A DNA stretch of 64,000 bases from RGIG1918 sp964570895 (GTDB taxonomy: Bacteria; Cyanobacteriota; Vampirovibrionia; Gastranaerophilales; Gastranaerophilaceae): the NCBI GenBank assembly GCA_964570895.1, contig CAZMZD010000002.1:327574-391573 (forward strand), read 5' to 3'. Numbering within the stretch: position 1 is the first letter of the stretch; every line of letters begins with the position of its first letter. A program made the translations under genes and the position numbers. This document shows, piece by piece, positions 37,366 through 46,746 of the stretch. The notes beneath the pieces were generated by a model. The model made no database searches. It saw nothing but the letters and a program-made list of their open reading frames with translations, and had not been told where the DNA came from.

Positions 37366-38971
37366 AATAGCTATATTATCAAGTTTTATTTTGCTTTTGC
37401 AAGCAGGTGCTCTAGCGCTTGACGCTGAAAATAAACAAATAGAAGAGTCTAAAAAAGAAGAGGCTCAAGCGGCTGAAGTTAAAGTCGAAAAATTGCCCAT
37501 TAAAGTTATGGGCGATATAGAGGCAAAGCAAGAAAACGCTGCGCCTGAAAAAAATAAAGCCAAACTTTTTGGGAAGAAAAAAGTTGACTACAGCGAATAT
37601 TTAATTCCGACAGAAGGCTATATTCCAATCGGCAATGCTCACCAAAAGCCTGAAATTGTTGAAGGTTCTGTTTCAAAAGGTGCAGAATTTAACCTTGCAG
37701 ACTGTTTAGAACTTGCAATTGCAAACAACCCGAAAATTAAAGCAGCATACGCAAATGCAGCTGCCGTTAAAACAAAAAGAGGGCAAACAATTTCAAGATA
37801 CACTCCGAATTTAACTTGGACATCTTCAATTGCAAGAGTTAAAAATGATGTGACATCTTCTGCAGTATCTATCAACAATTCTGCTTACGCAAGATATCTG
37901 TATGGCTCAATTGGCGTTTCTCAGCTTGTTTATGACTTTGGAAATGTTCAAAATCAATATACAATCGACAAATTGAACTATGAAGATAGTGCTGATAATA
38001 TCGACGAAGTTGTTAATGAAGTTATTTATCAAGTTAAAGATGCTTACTATTATGTGATTTTGGCGATTGAAAATAAACGCGTTATTCAAGAAACTGTTGA
38101 GCAATTTGAGCAAACATATAATCAGGCACTTGCATTTTATCAAGTTGGCGCAAAAGAAAAAATCGCTGTCACAATGGCAGAAGTTGACCTTGAAGACGCT
38201 CGCGCTCAATTAATTCAAGCGAATTATGCGGTCGATGTTGCAATTTCAAGGTTGAATAACATTATGGGTTTGCCTTTTATTTCGCCATATACGATTGATT
38301 CAAAGCTTCCTTTTGAAGATATTAAGCTTTCAATTCAAGAGGCGGTTGAAATCGCAAATAAAGAACGTCCGAAACTTAAAATGGCGCTCACGAAAGTAAA
38401 AATTGCAGATGAATATGTTAAGCTTTCAAAGAAAGCATTTTTGCCAAGAATTGAAGTTCAAGGCAATTTCTCTGCAGGCCAACGTGAAGATATGGATAGC
38501 AAGAATTGGTATAACATAGGCGGATTTTTAACTTTCCCGACTGTTAACCCCGTTCTTATTAAAAACCAAGTTGATGAAGCAAAATTTGCTTACGAGCAAC
38601 AAGAACACACAACGCGTGCTGAAATTAACGATATTTACTATGAAATTCAGCAAACTTACGCTAAGCTTTTAGAAAAAAAAGAAAGAGTGCCTGTTGCAAA
38701 AAAAGGCGTTCAAAAAGCGTATGAAAACTATCAAATCGCGCGCGGAAGATATAGAGTTGGGCTTTCTGACCCGATTGAGCTTAAAAGTGCACAATTAGAT
38801 TTGTTAAACGCTCGCCTTGCGTATTTAGAAACATTGTATCAATACAATAATGCAAAATCAGTTCTCGAAAAATCTATCGGGCAAACTTTGAGAGGGGAAG
38901 ATATGGGCGCCGAACTCACTCCGCCAAAGGATGAACCGCCTCTTGATTTTGTTGAAACAAACAAAATATAA
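37346..38971 (+). CDS. TolC-like outer-membrane efflux protein
   Basis: 541 residues. A signal peptide ([21 protein letters not shown]) is followed by a low-complexity Glu/Lys linker (about 25-100) and two OEP repeats: [27 protein letters not shown] and, near 340, [20 protein letters not shown]. These form the beta-barrel plus alpha-tunnel of TolC. The GTG start overlaps the permease by 20 bp, so the three genes are one operon. The last 20 residues ([15 protein letters not shown]) are acidic and proline-rich. Confidence 0.9.
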   Translation: MFKKINKIAILSSFILLLQAGALALDAENKQIEESKKEEAQAAEVKVEKLPIKVMGDIEAKQENAAPEKNKAKLFGKKKVDYSEYLIPTEGYIPIGNAHQKPEIVEGSVSKGAEFNLADCLELAIANNPKIKAAYANAAAVKTKRGQTISRYTPNLTWTSSIARVKNDVTSSAVSINNSAYARYLYGSIGVSQLVYDFGNVQNQYTIDKLNYEDSADNIDEVVNEVIYQVKDAYYYVILAIENKRVIQETVEQFEQTYNQALAFYQVGAKEKIAVTMAEVDLEDARAQLIQANYAVDVAISRLNNIMGLPFISPYTIDSKLPFEDIKLSIQEAVEIANKERPKLKMALTKVKIADEYVKLSKKAFLPRIEVQGNFSAGQREDMDSKNWYNIGGFLTFPTVNPVLIKNQVDEAKFAYEQQEHTTRAEINDIYYEIQQTYAKLLEKKERVPVAKKGVQKAYENYQIARGRYRVGLSDPIELKSAQLDLLNARLAYLETLYQYNNAKSVLEKSIGQTLRGEDMGAELTPPKDEPPLDFVETNKI

Positions 38972-38996
38972 TTTTGCAACTTTGGCTTTAAACTGT

Positions 38997-39002
38997 TAAA
39001 AT
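38997..39002 (+). promoter_or_regulatory. -10 hexamer TAAAAT, leaderless-type promoter of uvrC
   Basis: TAAAAT, six bases, then ATG 39009. Confidence 0.5.
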
Positions 39003-39008
39003 TTTACT

Positions 39009-40670
39009 ATGACAAGCGATATTAAAGCTCAAGTGAAATTAATGCCAAAGCTCCCTGGCTGTTATCAGTATTTTGATAAAAACGGGGAGATAATTTACAT
39101 TGGCAAAGCGAAAAATCTATATAACCGCGTGAACAGTTATTTTATCGGGCATAAAGAGTCCCCTAAATTGCAAGTTATGGTCCCGCAAATTGTCCGCGTT
39201 GAATGCATTGTTGTTGATTCTGAAATTGAAGCTTTGATTTTAGAAAACGAATTAATTAAAAAATACAAACCAAAATACAATGTTCTTTTGAAAGATGACA
39301 AAAAATTTCCGTATTTTGTGATAACAAAAGAAGATTATCCTCGGATTATAATTGCCCGCAAAGCAAACCTAAATCCTGAAAAAGGCACTTATTTTGGGCC
39401 TTATACAGATTCTCGCGCAATGCATGTGACACTTGATGTTTTGGGCAAGATTTTTCCGCTCAAAAAATGTAAAACCCCAAAGTTTAACACCCGCCCTTGT
39501 CTTTATTACGACATAGGAAAATGCCTTGCGCCTTGTCAAAAAATGGTAACTCCTGAAGATTATCAAGCGATGATTAAAAATGTGGAGCTTTTTTTATCAG
39601 GCAAGCAGATGGAGCTTGTAAAAATTATGCAAACTGAAATGCAGCTTGCTTCAAAAAACAATGATTTTGAGCGGGCAATGGCGCTTAGAGATTGTATTCG
39701 CGATATTTTAAAAACCATTGAAAAACAAAAAGTCGTTTCAGAAAACACTCGTTTTGACTATGACTATATTGCAACTGCAAATTCTGGAAACCTTTACACT
39801 GCTTCGATTTTAGAAGTGCGCGAGGGAAGGCTCATCGGTAAAAAAGATTTTGAATTTACGCGCTTTGGAAATGCAAAACAACAAGAAGTAATAGAGGCGG
39901 TGCTTAGCGAATATTATAGCGCTGTTCAAGATAAAGATTTGGTCAAAAATATAATAATTGAAACCGAGATTGATGATGTTGAAATGTATAAAAATTGGCT
40001 ATCTGCAAGGCGGGGTAAACAAGTAAACATCAAAACTCCAAAGAAAAAAGCCGAGAGCGAAATTTTATCTATGGCAAAAACGAACGCAAATTATCATCTT
40101 GAGCAGCTGCAAATTAAAGAATTAACGGCTATTCAGAATGATTTTAATGAGGTTGGAGTTTGGATTCAAGAAAAACTTTCTTTGAAAAATTTTCCGCATA
40201 TCATGGAATGCTATGACATTTCGCACACGCAAGGCGCAAACACTGTTGCAAGCAAAGTTGTTTTTCAAGACGGTATGCCAAAAAAATCTTTATACAGAAA
40301 ATACAAATTGCGCACCATATCAAAAGGCGAAGTCGATGATTTTAAAAGTATGCGCGAAATTTTAACAAGAAGGCTGACTAGAATTAAATCAGGGCAAGAC
40401 AAAAAGCCTGATTTGATTATTATTGATGGCGGAATTGGACAGCTTTCAAGCGTTATGCAAGTGGTTGAGGAACTTGGGCTTAAGGGCGAATTGGATATTG
40501 TTTCTCTTGCAAAAAGAGAAGAAGAAATTTTTATGCCGGAGAGTTCAACTCCTGTGATTTTCCCTATAAACTCGCCTGCGCTTCATCTTTTCCAAAGAAT
40601 TAGGGATGAAGCACACAGGTTTGCAATAACTTTCCACAAGTCGCTTCGCGCGAAGCAATTTAAAGAATAA
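39009..40670 (+). CDS. uvrC: Excinuclease ABC subunit C, short form without HhH tail
   Basis: 553 residues. The GIY-YIG nuclease domain (PGCYQYFDKNGEIIYIGKAKNL), the Cys cluster PCLYYDIGKCLAPCQ, the UVR domain (DFERAMALRDCIRDI) and the RNase H-like endonuclease core (IMECYDISHTQGANTVASKVVF ... LIIIDGGIGQLSSVMQV) are all present. The chain stops just after EAHRFAITFHKSLRAKQFKE, where other UvrC proteins continue into a tandem helix-hairpin-helix domain of about 50-60 residues. The frame downstream holds no lost HhH. It may depend on a partner for DNA binding or be partly impaired. Confidence 0.92.
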   Translation: MTSDIKAQVKLMPKLPGCYQYFDKNGEIIYIGKAKNLYNRVNSYFIGHKESPKLQVMVPQIVRVECIVVDSEIEALILENELIKKYKPKYNVLLKDDKKFPYFVITKEDYPRIIIARKANLNPEKGTYFGPYTDSRAMHVTLDVLGKIFPLKKCKTPKFNTRPCLYYDIGKCLAPCQKMVTPEDYQAMIKNVELFLSGKQMELVKIMQTEMQLASKNNDFERAMALRDCIRDILKTIEKQKVVSENTRFDYDYIATANSGNLYTASILEVREGRLIGKKDFEFTRFGNAKQQEVIEAVLSEYYSAVQDKDLVKNIIIETEIDDVEMYKNWLSARRGKQVNIKTPKKKAESEILSMAKTNANYHLEQLQIKELTAIQNDFNEVGVWIQEKLSLKNFPHIMECYDISHTQGANTVASKVVFQDGMPKKSLYRKYKLRTISKGEVDDFKSMREILTRRLTRIKSGQDKKPDLIIIDGGIGQLSSVMQVVEELGLKGELDIVSLAKREEEIFMPESSTPVIFPINSPALHLFQRIRDEAHRFAITFHKSLRAKQFKE

Positions 40671-40764
40671 TATTATTTTTAACGCTTCACAAAACTTTAC
40701 ATAAACGCAATTTTTGCGACTTTACTTTCTTTATTAAAGTAAGGAAGTTTATAGGAAGCAACAC

Positions 40765-41256
40765 ATGGGGTGGGTTACATTATCTTTTAAAGGGCGAAAT
40801 CTGCTTGCCGAGCAGCAAAGAATTGAAGGCGAATTATTGCAAATCGATTCTGACTTGCGCTTGTTGCAATCCGAAATGGCGAGCTTTACGGAAGCCGGAG
40901 CTAAATTTCATTGTTGTAATAATGGTGTGTCAAATCCATATATGAGTGCAAAAATGCAAACAGACACATTTATCAAAGAAAATGCGTACTTTGACCCAAA
41001 AACAAATCAATATTACACATTGTGCAACAAGAAGCCTGTGAAATTTAATCCTCAAGAATATTTCTTGAATATCATGAAGCAAGAAACGAAAAAATATATG
41101 GAACAGATGATGCATTTTATGAGAGACAAAGAAAACGCAATTATGTTGAAAAAGCAGCAGCTTGAAATGAAATTGCAATTAATACAAGCTCAAAAGAAAC
41201 AAATTGATAGCGCCAAAAAAGAAGCTATTCAAGAAAATGTACCAAGATTTGCTTAA
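40765..41256 (+). CDS. Coiled-coil hypothetical protein with LSFKG start
   Basis: 163 residues, largely helical and charged, with heptad-like stretches at both ends (LLAEQQRIEGELLQIDSDLR and DKENAIMLKKQQLEMKLQL). The opening MGWVTLSFKGRN has the Ser-Phe-x-Gly element. Two Cys (FHCCNNG) lie in the middle. The family is not recognised; similar coiled-coil proteins occur in related gut lineages as far as I recall. AGGAAG precedes the ATG. A terminator separates it from the convergent EF-hand gene. Confidence 0.6.
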   Translation: MGWVTLSFKGRNLLAEQQRIEGELLQIDSDLRLLQSEMASFTEAGAKFHCCNNGVSNPYMSAKMQTDTFIKENAYFDPKTNQYYTLCNKKPVKFNPQEYFLNIMKQETKKYMEQMMHFMRDKENAIMLKKQQLEMKLQLIQAQKKQIDSAKKEAIQENVPRFA

Positions 41257-41281
41257 GGCGCAAGATATAAAACACTAAAAT

Positions 41282-41306
41282 AAAGCCCCTGAATTCAGGG
41301 GCTTTT
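41282..41306. terminator. Bidirectional terminator
   Basis: AAAGCCCCTGAATTCAGGGGCTTTT: a perfect GC-rich stem flanked by A and T runs between converging genes. Confidence 0.85.
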
Positions 41307-41308
41307 AT

Positions 41309-42064
41309 CTATTCGTCTAAATAACTTTTATCTACTCTTTTTCCGTTTGAGTTATATTCGTAAGTTGTTTCATACCAATTGTTTGTGAAATCGGTATTTA
41401 TTTTTTCTTTCCAAACATAATCGCCATATCTGTTATGTTTATACACTTTTTCCGTGTTGTAATATTTTGTTGTGTTGCTGTTTAATTTTTTGCCTGTCCA
41501 ATCTAATCTATTGTTTGAATCATAGTAATAGTCTATAAAATAGTCTTCTGTGCCATCAAACATATTAACTTTTTCTTTTGAAATCAGGTCTTTATCGTTA
41601 TATTTATATTCGCTTTTGCCTGTTATTGCGCCATATTTTGAAAAATATGTTTTGCCTGTAACTAAATTGCTTTTAGAATCAGTGTATTCTCTTTCGCCTT
41701 TTGCGACATCAGCCACAATTCCAAGAAAATCTTTCATATCTTCGTATGTAAAATCTCCGTGCGCAGTGTTTCCTGAATCTATATTACTTTGCTGCCAAGC
41801 TTTAAATTCGTCTTCGCTAACCTTGCCGTCATTATTCTCGTCTAGTGCGCCCCTAAGCCCGCTTTTGCCGCCAATAAAGCTTTTAATTTCGTCGCCTGTC
41901 AAAAATTCATCCGCGGCGCCGCTTTTGTTAAGCCATTGTTGGTTATTAAAAAGATGATTAAATATTTTGTTATTTTTTAACTCACTGCAAGTTTCCGCAG
42001 TGTTTTTAAGTTTAATAGAGTTGAGCCCACTCATGTTAACATTGAAGCTAAATGAATCTGACAT
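41309..42064 (-). CDS. EF-hand and YD-like repeat protein, paralogue 1
   Basis: About 251 residues from ATG 42064 (AAAGGGTG 6 nt upstream; the GTG at 42073 is less well placed). The N-terminal FNVNMSGLNSI leads to a pair of EF-hand-like loops, of which DENNDGKVSEDEF fits the calcium-binding consensus. The C-terminal part consists of YD/tyrosine-rich turns (KTYFSKYGAITGKSEYKYND, YYYDSNNRLDWTGKK). The next gene upstream on this strand is a clear paralogue. Calcium-responsive surface or secreted role is plausible; no signal peptide is seen. Confidence 0.65.
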   Translation of the reverse strand: MSDSFSFNVNMSGLNSIKLKNTAETCSELKNNKIFNHLFNNQQWLNKSGAADEFLTGDEIKSFIGGKSGLRGALDENNDGKVSEDEFKAWQQSNIDSGNTAHGDFTYEDMKDFLGIVADVAKGEREYTDSKSNLVTGKTYFSKYGAITGKSEYKYNDKDLISKEKVNMFDGTEDYFIDYYYDSNNRLDWTGKKLNSNTTKYYNTEKVYKHNRYGDYVWKEKINTDFTNNWYETTYEYNSNGKRVDKSYLDE

Positions 42065-42172
42065 TATTATCACCCTTTCATTACATACTCTTGTTTTCTT
42101 AATCGGATTTTTTATTTAAAACTTTAGTAAAAACGAGCATAATGTTACATAAATTTACATTTTCTAATAAAA

Positions 42173-42196
42173 ATGCGGCTCGTTTATAAGCCGCAT
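42173..42196 (-). terminator. Terminator behind EF-hand paralogue 2
   Basis: ATGCGGCT-CGTTTAT-AGCCGCAT, followed on the minus strand by TTTTTATT. Confidence 0.75.
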
Positions 42197-42205
42197 ATGA
42201 TGTTA

Positions 42206-43006
42206 TTATTTATTAACCTTTTTGTCTAATATTCCGTTTTCGTCCGAGTCAATCGTTGTTCGCTTAATTGTGCCGTCAGAGTTTAGCTCGTCGCGTTGCG
42301 TATATTTATTGCTTTTTTCGCTATATTTGCTGTATATTTCCGTAATATTGCCATCCGTATCATATTCGTATAGTTCTTCAAAATATTTGTTATTTTCGTC
42401 CGGATTTACGTATTTCATGCTCAACTTGCCGTTTGTGTCATAAACTTCCACTTCGTCAATGGTTCTTGTCTCGCCTTCATCGGCGTAATCTGTGTTTTTA
42501 CTGATGGTTTCGAGCTTGCCGTTGTCGTCATAACTATAATAAGCTTTACTTGAAATGCTTGCGTCTTTTTTATATCCAATTTGTACGTCAACTTTTGTTG
42601 GGTCCTCTTCTTGCATCACGTCTTCTGTTCCGTCTGCAACATATTGGAACCTTTGTAAAACTTCTTTCATTTGATCAAAGGTGAAGTTTTCATGTGCTTT
42701 GTTTCCGTTGGCAATATTTTCTTGTTTCCAAGCATTGAATTCGTCTTCGGTAATTACGCCGTTGCCATCTTTGTCTAAGTGTTCGCTCACAAAGTGCGCA
42801 ATTTCATTGCCGTCTAAAACGCCGTCTTCCGGATGAAATTCAATCATGCCATTTTCATCTGTTTTTGTTTCGCTTAGCCATTTTTCATTTTTTAGCAAAT
42901 GTTGGAAAATTTTATTGTTTGCAAGTTTGTTATGAGCGCTGTCATGTGTAATGGCCATATCGCTCAAGCCTTGCATGTTAACGTTGAAATTAATTGAATC
43001 ACTCAT
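42206..43006 (-). CDS. EF-hand and YD-like repeat protein, paralogue 2
   Basis: About 266 residues from ATG 43006, the ATG that follows AAAGGG at the proper distance (43033 has none). N-terminus MSDSINFNVNMQGLSDM mirrors that of the downstream paralogue. EF-hand loops DGVLDGNEIAHF and DKDGNGVITEDEF match the calcium consensus. The C-terminus is made of tyrosine/aspartate turns (YEYDTDGNITEIY). The two genes are tandem duplicates sharing architecture, not just domains. Function is unknown; both proteins lack a recognisable signal. Confidence 0.68.
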   Translation of the reverse strand: MSDSINFNVNMQGLSDMAITHDSAHNKLANNKIFQHLLKNEKWLSETKTDENGMIEFHPEDGVLDGNEIAHFVSEHLDKDGNGVITEDEFNAWKQENIANGNKAHENFTFDQMKEVLQRFQYVADGTEDVMQEEDPTKVDVQIGYKKDASISSKAYYSYDDNGKLETISKNTDYADEGETRTIDEVEVYDTNGKLSMKYVNPDENNKYFEELYEYDTDGNITEIYSKYSEKSNKYTQRDELNSDGTIKRTTIDSDENGILDKKVNK

Positions 43007-43110
43007 GTTTTTCCCTTTCATAAAAATACACACATCCTATGGAAGGGGTATCGTTATTTTAAACTTAAAACTTTAGAGTTTTTGTGGTGAATTTTACAAT
43101 TGTTTACAAA

Positions 43111-43644
43111 CTATAAAAATAAAGCTCTGCAAATAAAAACTGCTGCAATAATGCCGATTATGTCTGCTAAAATGCCTGTCAGCACGGCGTGGCGCATTTT
43201 TTTAATTCCGATTGCACCAAAATAAACAGCGAGCACATAAAAGGTTGTTTCAGAGCTCCCAACGATAACCGCGCTTAATTTTGCAGCATAGCTATCAACC
43301 CCATTTGAATTTACAATGTCAGAGAATATGCCAAGCGTGGCAGAGCCTGAAAGCGACCTTGTTACCATTAAAATTAGGGAATCGGCAGGAATTTTGAGCG
43401 CCTCAAGAGGCGCTTGAAGAAGCTCTGCAAGCCATTCAATGGCGCCTGATGCTCTAAGCATTGCAACCGCTGTCATAATTGCAACAAGATATGGAATAAT
43501 CCTAACTGCAACTTCGAAACCTTCTTTTGCACCGGTGGTAAAGCTATTGTAGCAATCAACTTTTTTTATCATCCCAAAGATAAGGATAGCGCTGATGAGT
43601 GCCGGTATAATTAATATTGAAATTGTGCTTAAAATCTCTGTCAT
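43111..43644 (-). CDS. spmB: SpmB-like nucleoside-recognition (Gate) membrane protein
   Basis: 177 residues with about five membrane segments. The VAVRIIPYLVAIMTAVAMLRASGAIEW and SGSATLGIFSDIVNSNGVDSYAAKLSAVI segments are those of the SpmB half of the nucleoside-recognition family. In spore-formers SpmA/SpmB affect spore core dehydration, but the pair is widespread in non-sporulating bacteria where its role is unknown. It overlaps spmA by 4 bp (ATGA), so translation is coupled. Confidence 0.85.
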   Translation of the reverse strand: MTEILSTISILIIPALISAILIFGMIKKVDCYNSFTTGAKEGFEVAVRIIPYLVAIMTAVAMLRASGAIEWLAELLQAPLEALKIPADSLILMVTRSLSGSATLGIFSDIVNSNGVDSYAAKLSAVIVGSSETTFYVLAVYFGAIGIKKMRHAVLTGILADIIGIIAAVFICRALFL

Positions 43645-44216
43645 CTAAACACCCTTTCAAAAATTTTAGAAATAATTATTGCGGATATAAAAGCAATTGT
43701 TGTAACCATAATAGCGGGAAGTATAATCTCTGTTGGGTTTTTGGCGCCGGAGGCGGTTAAAATTGCAAGCACGCTTGTTGGAACGAGCTGAAAGCCTGCT
43801 GTGTTCATTGCAAGAAAAGTGCACATGCCATTTGTTGCACGTTCTTTGTCCCTATTGTTTTCTTGCATATCTTCCATTGCTTTTATTCCAAATGGTGTTG
43901 CAGCATTTGCAAGCCCAAGCGCATTTGCTGTGAAATTTAGCGCAATGGCAGATATCGCGGGGTCATCTTTTTTTAAATCTTTAAAAATCAGGCGAACAAG
44001 AGGAGAAATAAATTTCGCAAAAGCTTCAATTAGCCCTGAATTTTTTGCAATGTTCATAATTCCAAGCCAAAATGCCATAATTCCAATAAGCGAAAAAGCA
44101 ATTGTCACGGCTTGTTTCATCGAAGTTAGCAAAGCGCTCACAACTTCTTGCATTGTGCCGTTAATTAGCCCGAATACGAATGAAATTAATATTAAAAAAA
44201 CCCAAATGTAATTCAA
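43641..44216 (-). CDS. spmA: SpmA-like nucleoside-recognition (Gate) membrane protein
   Basis: 191 residues. The start MNYIWVFLILISFVFGLINGTMQEVV and the conserved AISAIALNFTANALGLANAATPFGIKAMEDMQ are characteristic of SpmA. Several helices cross the membrane. It starts 8 bp after the Q-rich protein and is followed by spmB with a 4-bp overlap. The operon order (41-aa peptide, Q-rich protein, spmA, spmB) suggests a functional link between the paralogous small proteins and this membrane pair. Confidence 0.86.
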   Translation of the reverse strand: MNYIWVFLILISFVFGLINGTMQEVVSALLTSMKQAVTIAFSLIGIMAFWLGIMNIAKNSGLIEAFAKFISPLVRLIFKDLKKDDPAISAIALNFTANALGLANAATPFGIKAMEDMQENNRDKERATNGMCTFLAMNTAGFQLVPTSVLAILTASGAKNPTEIILPAIMVTTIAFISAIIISKIFERVFR

Positions 44217-44224
44217 GGCAACCT

Positions 44225-45163
44225 CTAGCCATTATCGAGTGACAAATAGTAACTTTCGCCGGCTTCAGTGATTGAATATTCTTTTGTGCCTGTTTCTTGA
44301 GAGCCTTCAATAAATTTAACGTAATTTCTTGAAATTGCTTCGTTTAAAATAGCGTAATCAACAAGTTTTTCTTTTGCTGCATAGAGCTTTGAGTTTAAAA
44401 ATTTGATAGAGAAATTTTTAATATTTAAAACATTTTTAATAAAATATGCAGTGATTATAAAATCGTCAAAAATGCCGTTTGAGAGTTTGTTGTGCATAAA
44501 TTCAGGCAAATCCGGCTCGCGTTTTGGCTGATATAAGTCAAGCCCTTGGTTTTGATATGCGCTTTCTTGATATGGCTTTTGAGCAGGCTCGTTATTATAA
44601 TTTTGAATTGCTTGATTTTGCACATTGTCGTATGCAAAATTGTTTTGATTTATATTTTGTGCATAGCGAAAATCGCCTGTTTGAGCATTGTTTGCACTTT
44701 GTTGTTCTGAATAAATTTCATTAAAGCTTTTTTGAGCCTGTTCTTCTTTTGCTTCAAAATTGAATGAAATTTTTTCTCTAATTTTTTCTTCGTTGACTTG
44801 CGGTTTTACTTCTTCTTGCTGTTGTTGATATTGTGTTTGAGCTTGATATTGTGCGTATTGAGCTTGCCCATAAGTTTGCGTTTGTGGCTGCGCTTGTGCT
44901 CTATACACATTTTCGCTTTGTGGCACGTATTGTTGATTTTCAACTTTTGGAGTAATTGCTTGAGCTCTTTGCTCCATAAATTTTTGCTCGTAATTTACAG
45001 TTTCAACTTGTCTTTTTTGAGGTTCATATTGCCTTGGCATAGGCTTGTTGCCTGTAAAAATTGCCAAATAATCATTCATTTGAACTTCTACAAGATGTCT
45101 TTCTTTGGTGTTAAATTCAATTTCAAAACCATCTAAATTAGCTTTTAATTTATAATATGCCAC
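44225..45163 (-). CDS. Q-rich hypothetical protein with winged-helix-like C-terminus
   Basis: 312 residues in three parts: a small N-terminal domain (1-35, MAYYKLKANLDGFEIEFNTKERHLVEVQ), a long disordered Gln/Tyr/Asn-rich stretch (about 40-220, repeated QYQAQTQYQQQ), and a C-terminal 80 residues with a winged-helix look (YAILNEAISRNYVKFIEG, TKEYSITEAGESYYL). The N-terminal domain resembles the separate 41-residue peptide encoded just upstream. It probably starts with the spm operon. DNA or protein binding through the C-terminus is only a guess. Confidence 0.6.
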   Translation of the reverse strand: MAYYKLKANLDGFEIEFNTKERHLVEVQMNDYLAIFTGNKPMPRQYEPQKRQVETVNYEQKFMEQRAQAITPKVENQQYVPQSENVYRAQAQPQTQTYGQAQYAQYQAQTQYQQQQEEVKPQVNEEKIREKISFNFEAKEEQAQKSFNEIYSEQQSANNAQTGDFRYAQNINQNNFAYDNVQNQAIQNYNNEPAQKPYQESAYQNQGLDLYQPKREPDLPEFMHNKLSNGIFDDFIITAYFIKNVLNIKNFSIKFLNSKLYAAKEKLVDYAILNEAISRNYVKFIEGSQETGTKEYSITEAGESYYLSLDNG

Positions 45164-45181
45164 GATATTTCCTTAATTAAA

Positions 45182-45307
45182 TTAATTTCTGTTCTTTAAA
45201 ATTTCTTCGCGCCATTTAGCGAGTTGTTGTTCGACAAATTCAGCGTCATCGCTTGAAAGTTCAATTTCAATTTCGCCTTTCTTCATTTTGAAAACATATT
45301 CTGCCAT
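45182..45307 (-). CDS. 41-residue peptide, stand-alone copy of the Q-rich protein's N-terminal domain
   Basis: The ORF encodes MAEYVFKMKKGEIEIELSSD... ending EEILKNRN (41 aa). GGAG lies 7 nt before the ATG, a convincing initiation site. It ends 18 bp before the start of the Q-rich protein on the same strand. Aligned by eye, its MAEYVFKMKKGEIEIEL matches MAYYKLKANLDGFEIEF of that protein, pointing to a duplicated domain in one operon with spmAB. No known family is recognised. Confidence 0.62.
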   Translation of the reverse strand: MAEYVFKMKKGEIEIELSSDDAEFVEQQLAKWREEILKNRN

Positions 45308-45393
45308 GTTATCTCCCCTTTTTTATTTTTTCTAATATTATCTAAGCATAAAATTAAACTATTTAAAAATATTTTAAGCAATTTTAACATTAT

Positions 45394-45723
45394 TTAACAC
45401 AAAACAACGGCCATTGCATATTCCTTTGCATGAGAAATTGAAACATCGCCGTCAATTTTAACGCCTTTAATGTACAATGATGGCTTTTTAGAGTCTTTTG
45501 CAAGAATTTCAATTTCGCAAAAAGGTATGTCTTGCCCTCCTTTTGCCTTAATGTATGCTTCTTTTGCGCAAAACCTTGCGCACAAGCTTTCTTCAGGCTT
45601 TGCTTTTGAAAAACAATAGTCAAGCTCTGCGGGCGAAAAAAGCCTGTTTAAAAATTTCTCGTCTTTTTCTCTTGTTTTGCCTTTAAACCTTGAAATTTTT
45701 TCGATATCACAACCAATATTCAT
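45394..45723 (-). CDS. acpS: Holo-[acyl-carrier-protein] synthase
   Basis: 109 residues. D6 (IGCDIEKI) and E55 in FCAKEAYIKAKGG are the metal-binding residues, and SISHAKEYAMAVV closes the fold as usual. The enzyme transfers 4'-phosphopantetheine from CoA to the acyl carrier protein. TATAAT is 7 nt before ATG 45723, so the message may be leaderless. It is slightly shorter than most (about 120) but has all motifs. Confidence 0.93.
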   Translation of the reverse strand: MNIGCDIEKISRFKGKTREKDEKFLNRLFSPAELDYCFSKAKPEESLCARFCAKEAYIKAKGGQDIPFCEIEILAKDSKKPSLYIKGVKIDGDVSISHAKEYAMAVVLC

Positions 45724-45730
45724 AAGTGTT

Positions 45731-45736
45731 ATTATA
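45731..45736 (-). promoter_or_regulatory. -10 hexamer TATAAT, leaderless-type promoter of acpS
   Basis: TATAAT, seven bases, then ATG 45723 on the minus strand. Confidence 0.5.
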
Positions 45737-45842
45737 CTCTCTTATTTTGTAAATGTGTGTAAAAATTTTAGCGAATTTAGGGTTAATTTTCCCTTGAAAA
45801 TCGCCGCTTTTCTAAATTTCTTGTATTATTTTTCCTTTGTAT

Positions 45843-45848
45843 TACAAT
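45843..45848 (+). promoter_or_regulatory. -10 hexamer TACAAT, leaderless-type promoter of glyQ
   Basis: TACAAT with TTGTAT at 45821 (16-bp spacer), then 7 bases and ATG 45856; no Shine-Dalgarno. Confidence 0.58.
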
Positions 45849-45855
45849 TGTAATT

Positions 45856-46731
45856 ATGACACTTACTTTTCAGGAATTAATTTTAGGCTTATCGAAATTT
45901 TGGTCGGATAACGGCTGTGCTATTATGCAACCGTATGATACTGAAAAAGGCGCAAGCACAATGAACCCAGCCACTTTCTTAAGAGCGCTTGGGCCGGAAC
46001 CTTTTAATTGTGCAATGCCTGAACCTTGCAGGCGCCCGACTGACGCACGATATGGCGAAAACCCTAACCGTTTAGGGCACTATTTTCAATATCAAGTTAT
46101 TTTAAAACCTTCGCCGGAGCGCGCTCAAGAATTATATTTAAAATCTCTTGAAGCAGTTGGCATTGACCTTTCAATGCATGATGTTCGCTTTGTTGAAGAC
46201 AATTGGGAATCCCCGACATTAGGCGCTGCTGGTGTTGGCTGGGAAGCTTGGCTTGATGGCATGGAAATCACTCAATTTACATATTTCCAACAGGTTGGCG
46301 GAATTGAAGTTAAACCTGTTGTTCTTGAAATCACATACGGGCTTGAACGCATTGCGATGTACCTTCAAAATGTCGACAATGTTTACGACGTTATGTGGAA
46401 CGAAAAATTGAAATATGGCGATATTTATCTTCAAAATGAAATAGAACAATCTAAATATAATTTTGAGTATTCTTCTGCAGAAAGATTATTCAAACTTTTC
46501 GACTTGTATGAAGAAGAAGCAAATTCTTGCTTGGAAGCTCGTATTGTTCTCCCTGCTTATGATTGGGTTCTCAAATGTTCACACACATTTAACCTTCTTG
46601 ATGCTAGGGGTGTAATTAGTAAAGATGAAAGAATGAATTATATTTTGAGGGTTAGAAAAATGGCGTCTGACGTTGCAAAACTTTATGTTGAACAACGTAA
46701 AGAATTAGGTTTCCCTCTTTTAAAAAAATAA
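45856..46731 (+). CDS. glyQ: Glycyl-tRNA synthetase alpha subunit
   Basis: 291 residues, standard length. [56 protein letters not shown] blocks and [15 protein letters not shown] are the class II catalytic motifs of the bacterial alpha2beta2 enzyme. The beta subunit gene is not adjacent and is not in the window. It attaches glycine to tRNA-Gly using ATP. A pair of APC transporters follows 15 bp downstream, close enough for read-through. Confidence 0.97.
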   Translation: MTLTFQELILGLSKFWSDNGCAIMQPYDTEKGASTMNPATFLRALGPEPFNCAMPEPCRRPTDARYGENPNRLGHYFQYQVILKPSPERAQELYLKSLEAVGIDLSMHDVRFVEDNWESPTLGAAGVGWEAWLDGMEITQFTYFQQVGGIEVKPVVLEITYGLERIAMYLQNVDNVYDVMWNEKLKYGDIYLQNEIEQSKYNFEYSSAERLFKLFDLYEEEANSCLEARIVLPAYDWVLKCSHTFNLLDARGVISKDERMNYILRVRKMASDVAKLYVEQRKELGFPLLKK

Positions 46732-46746
46732 GGATAAGCTGGAAAA

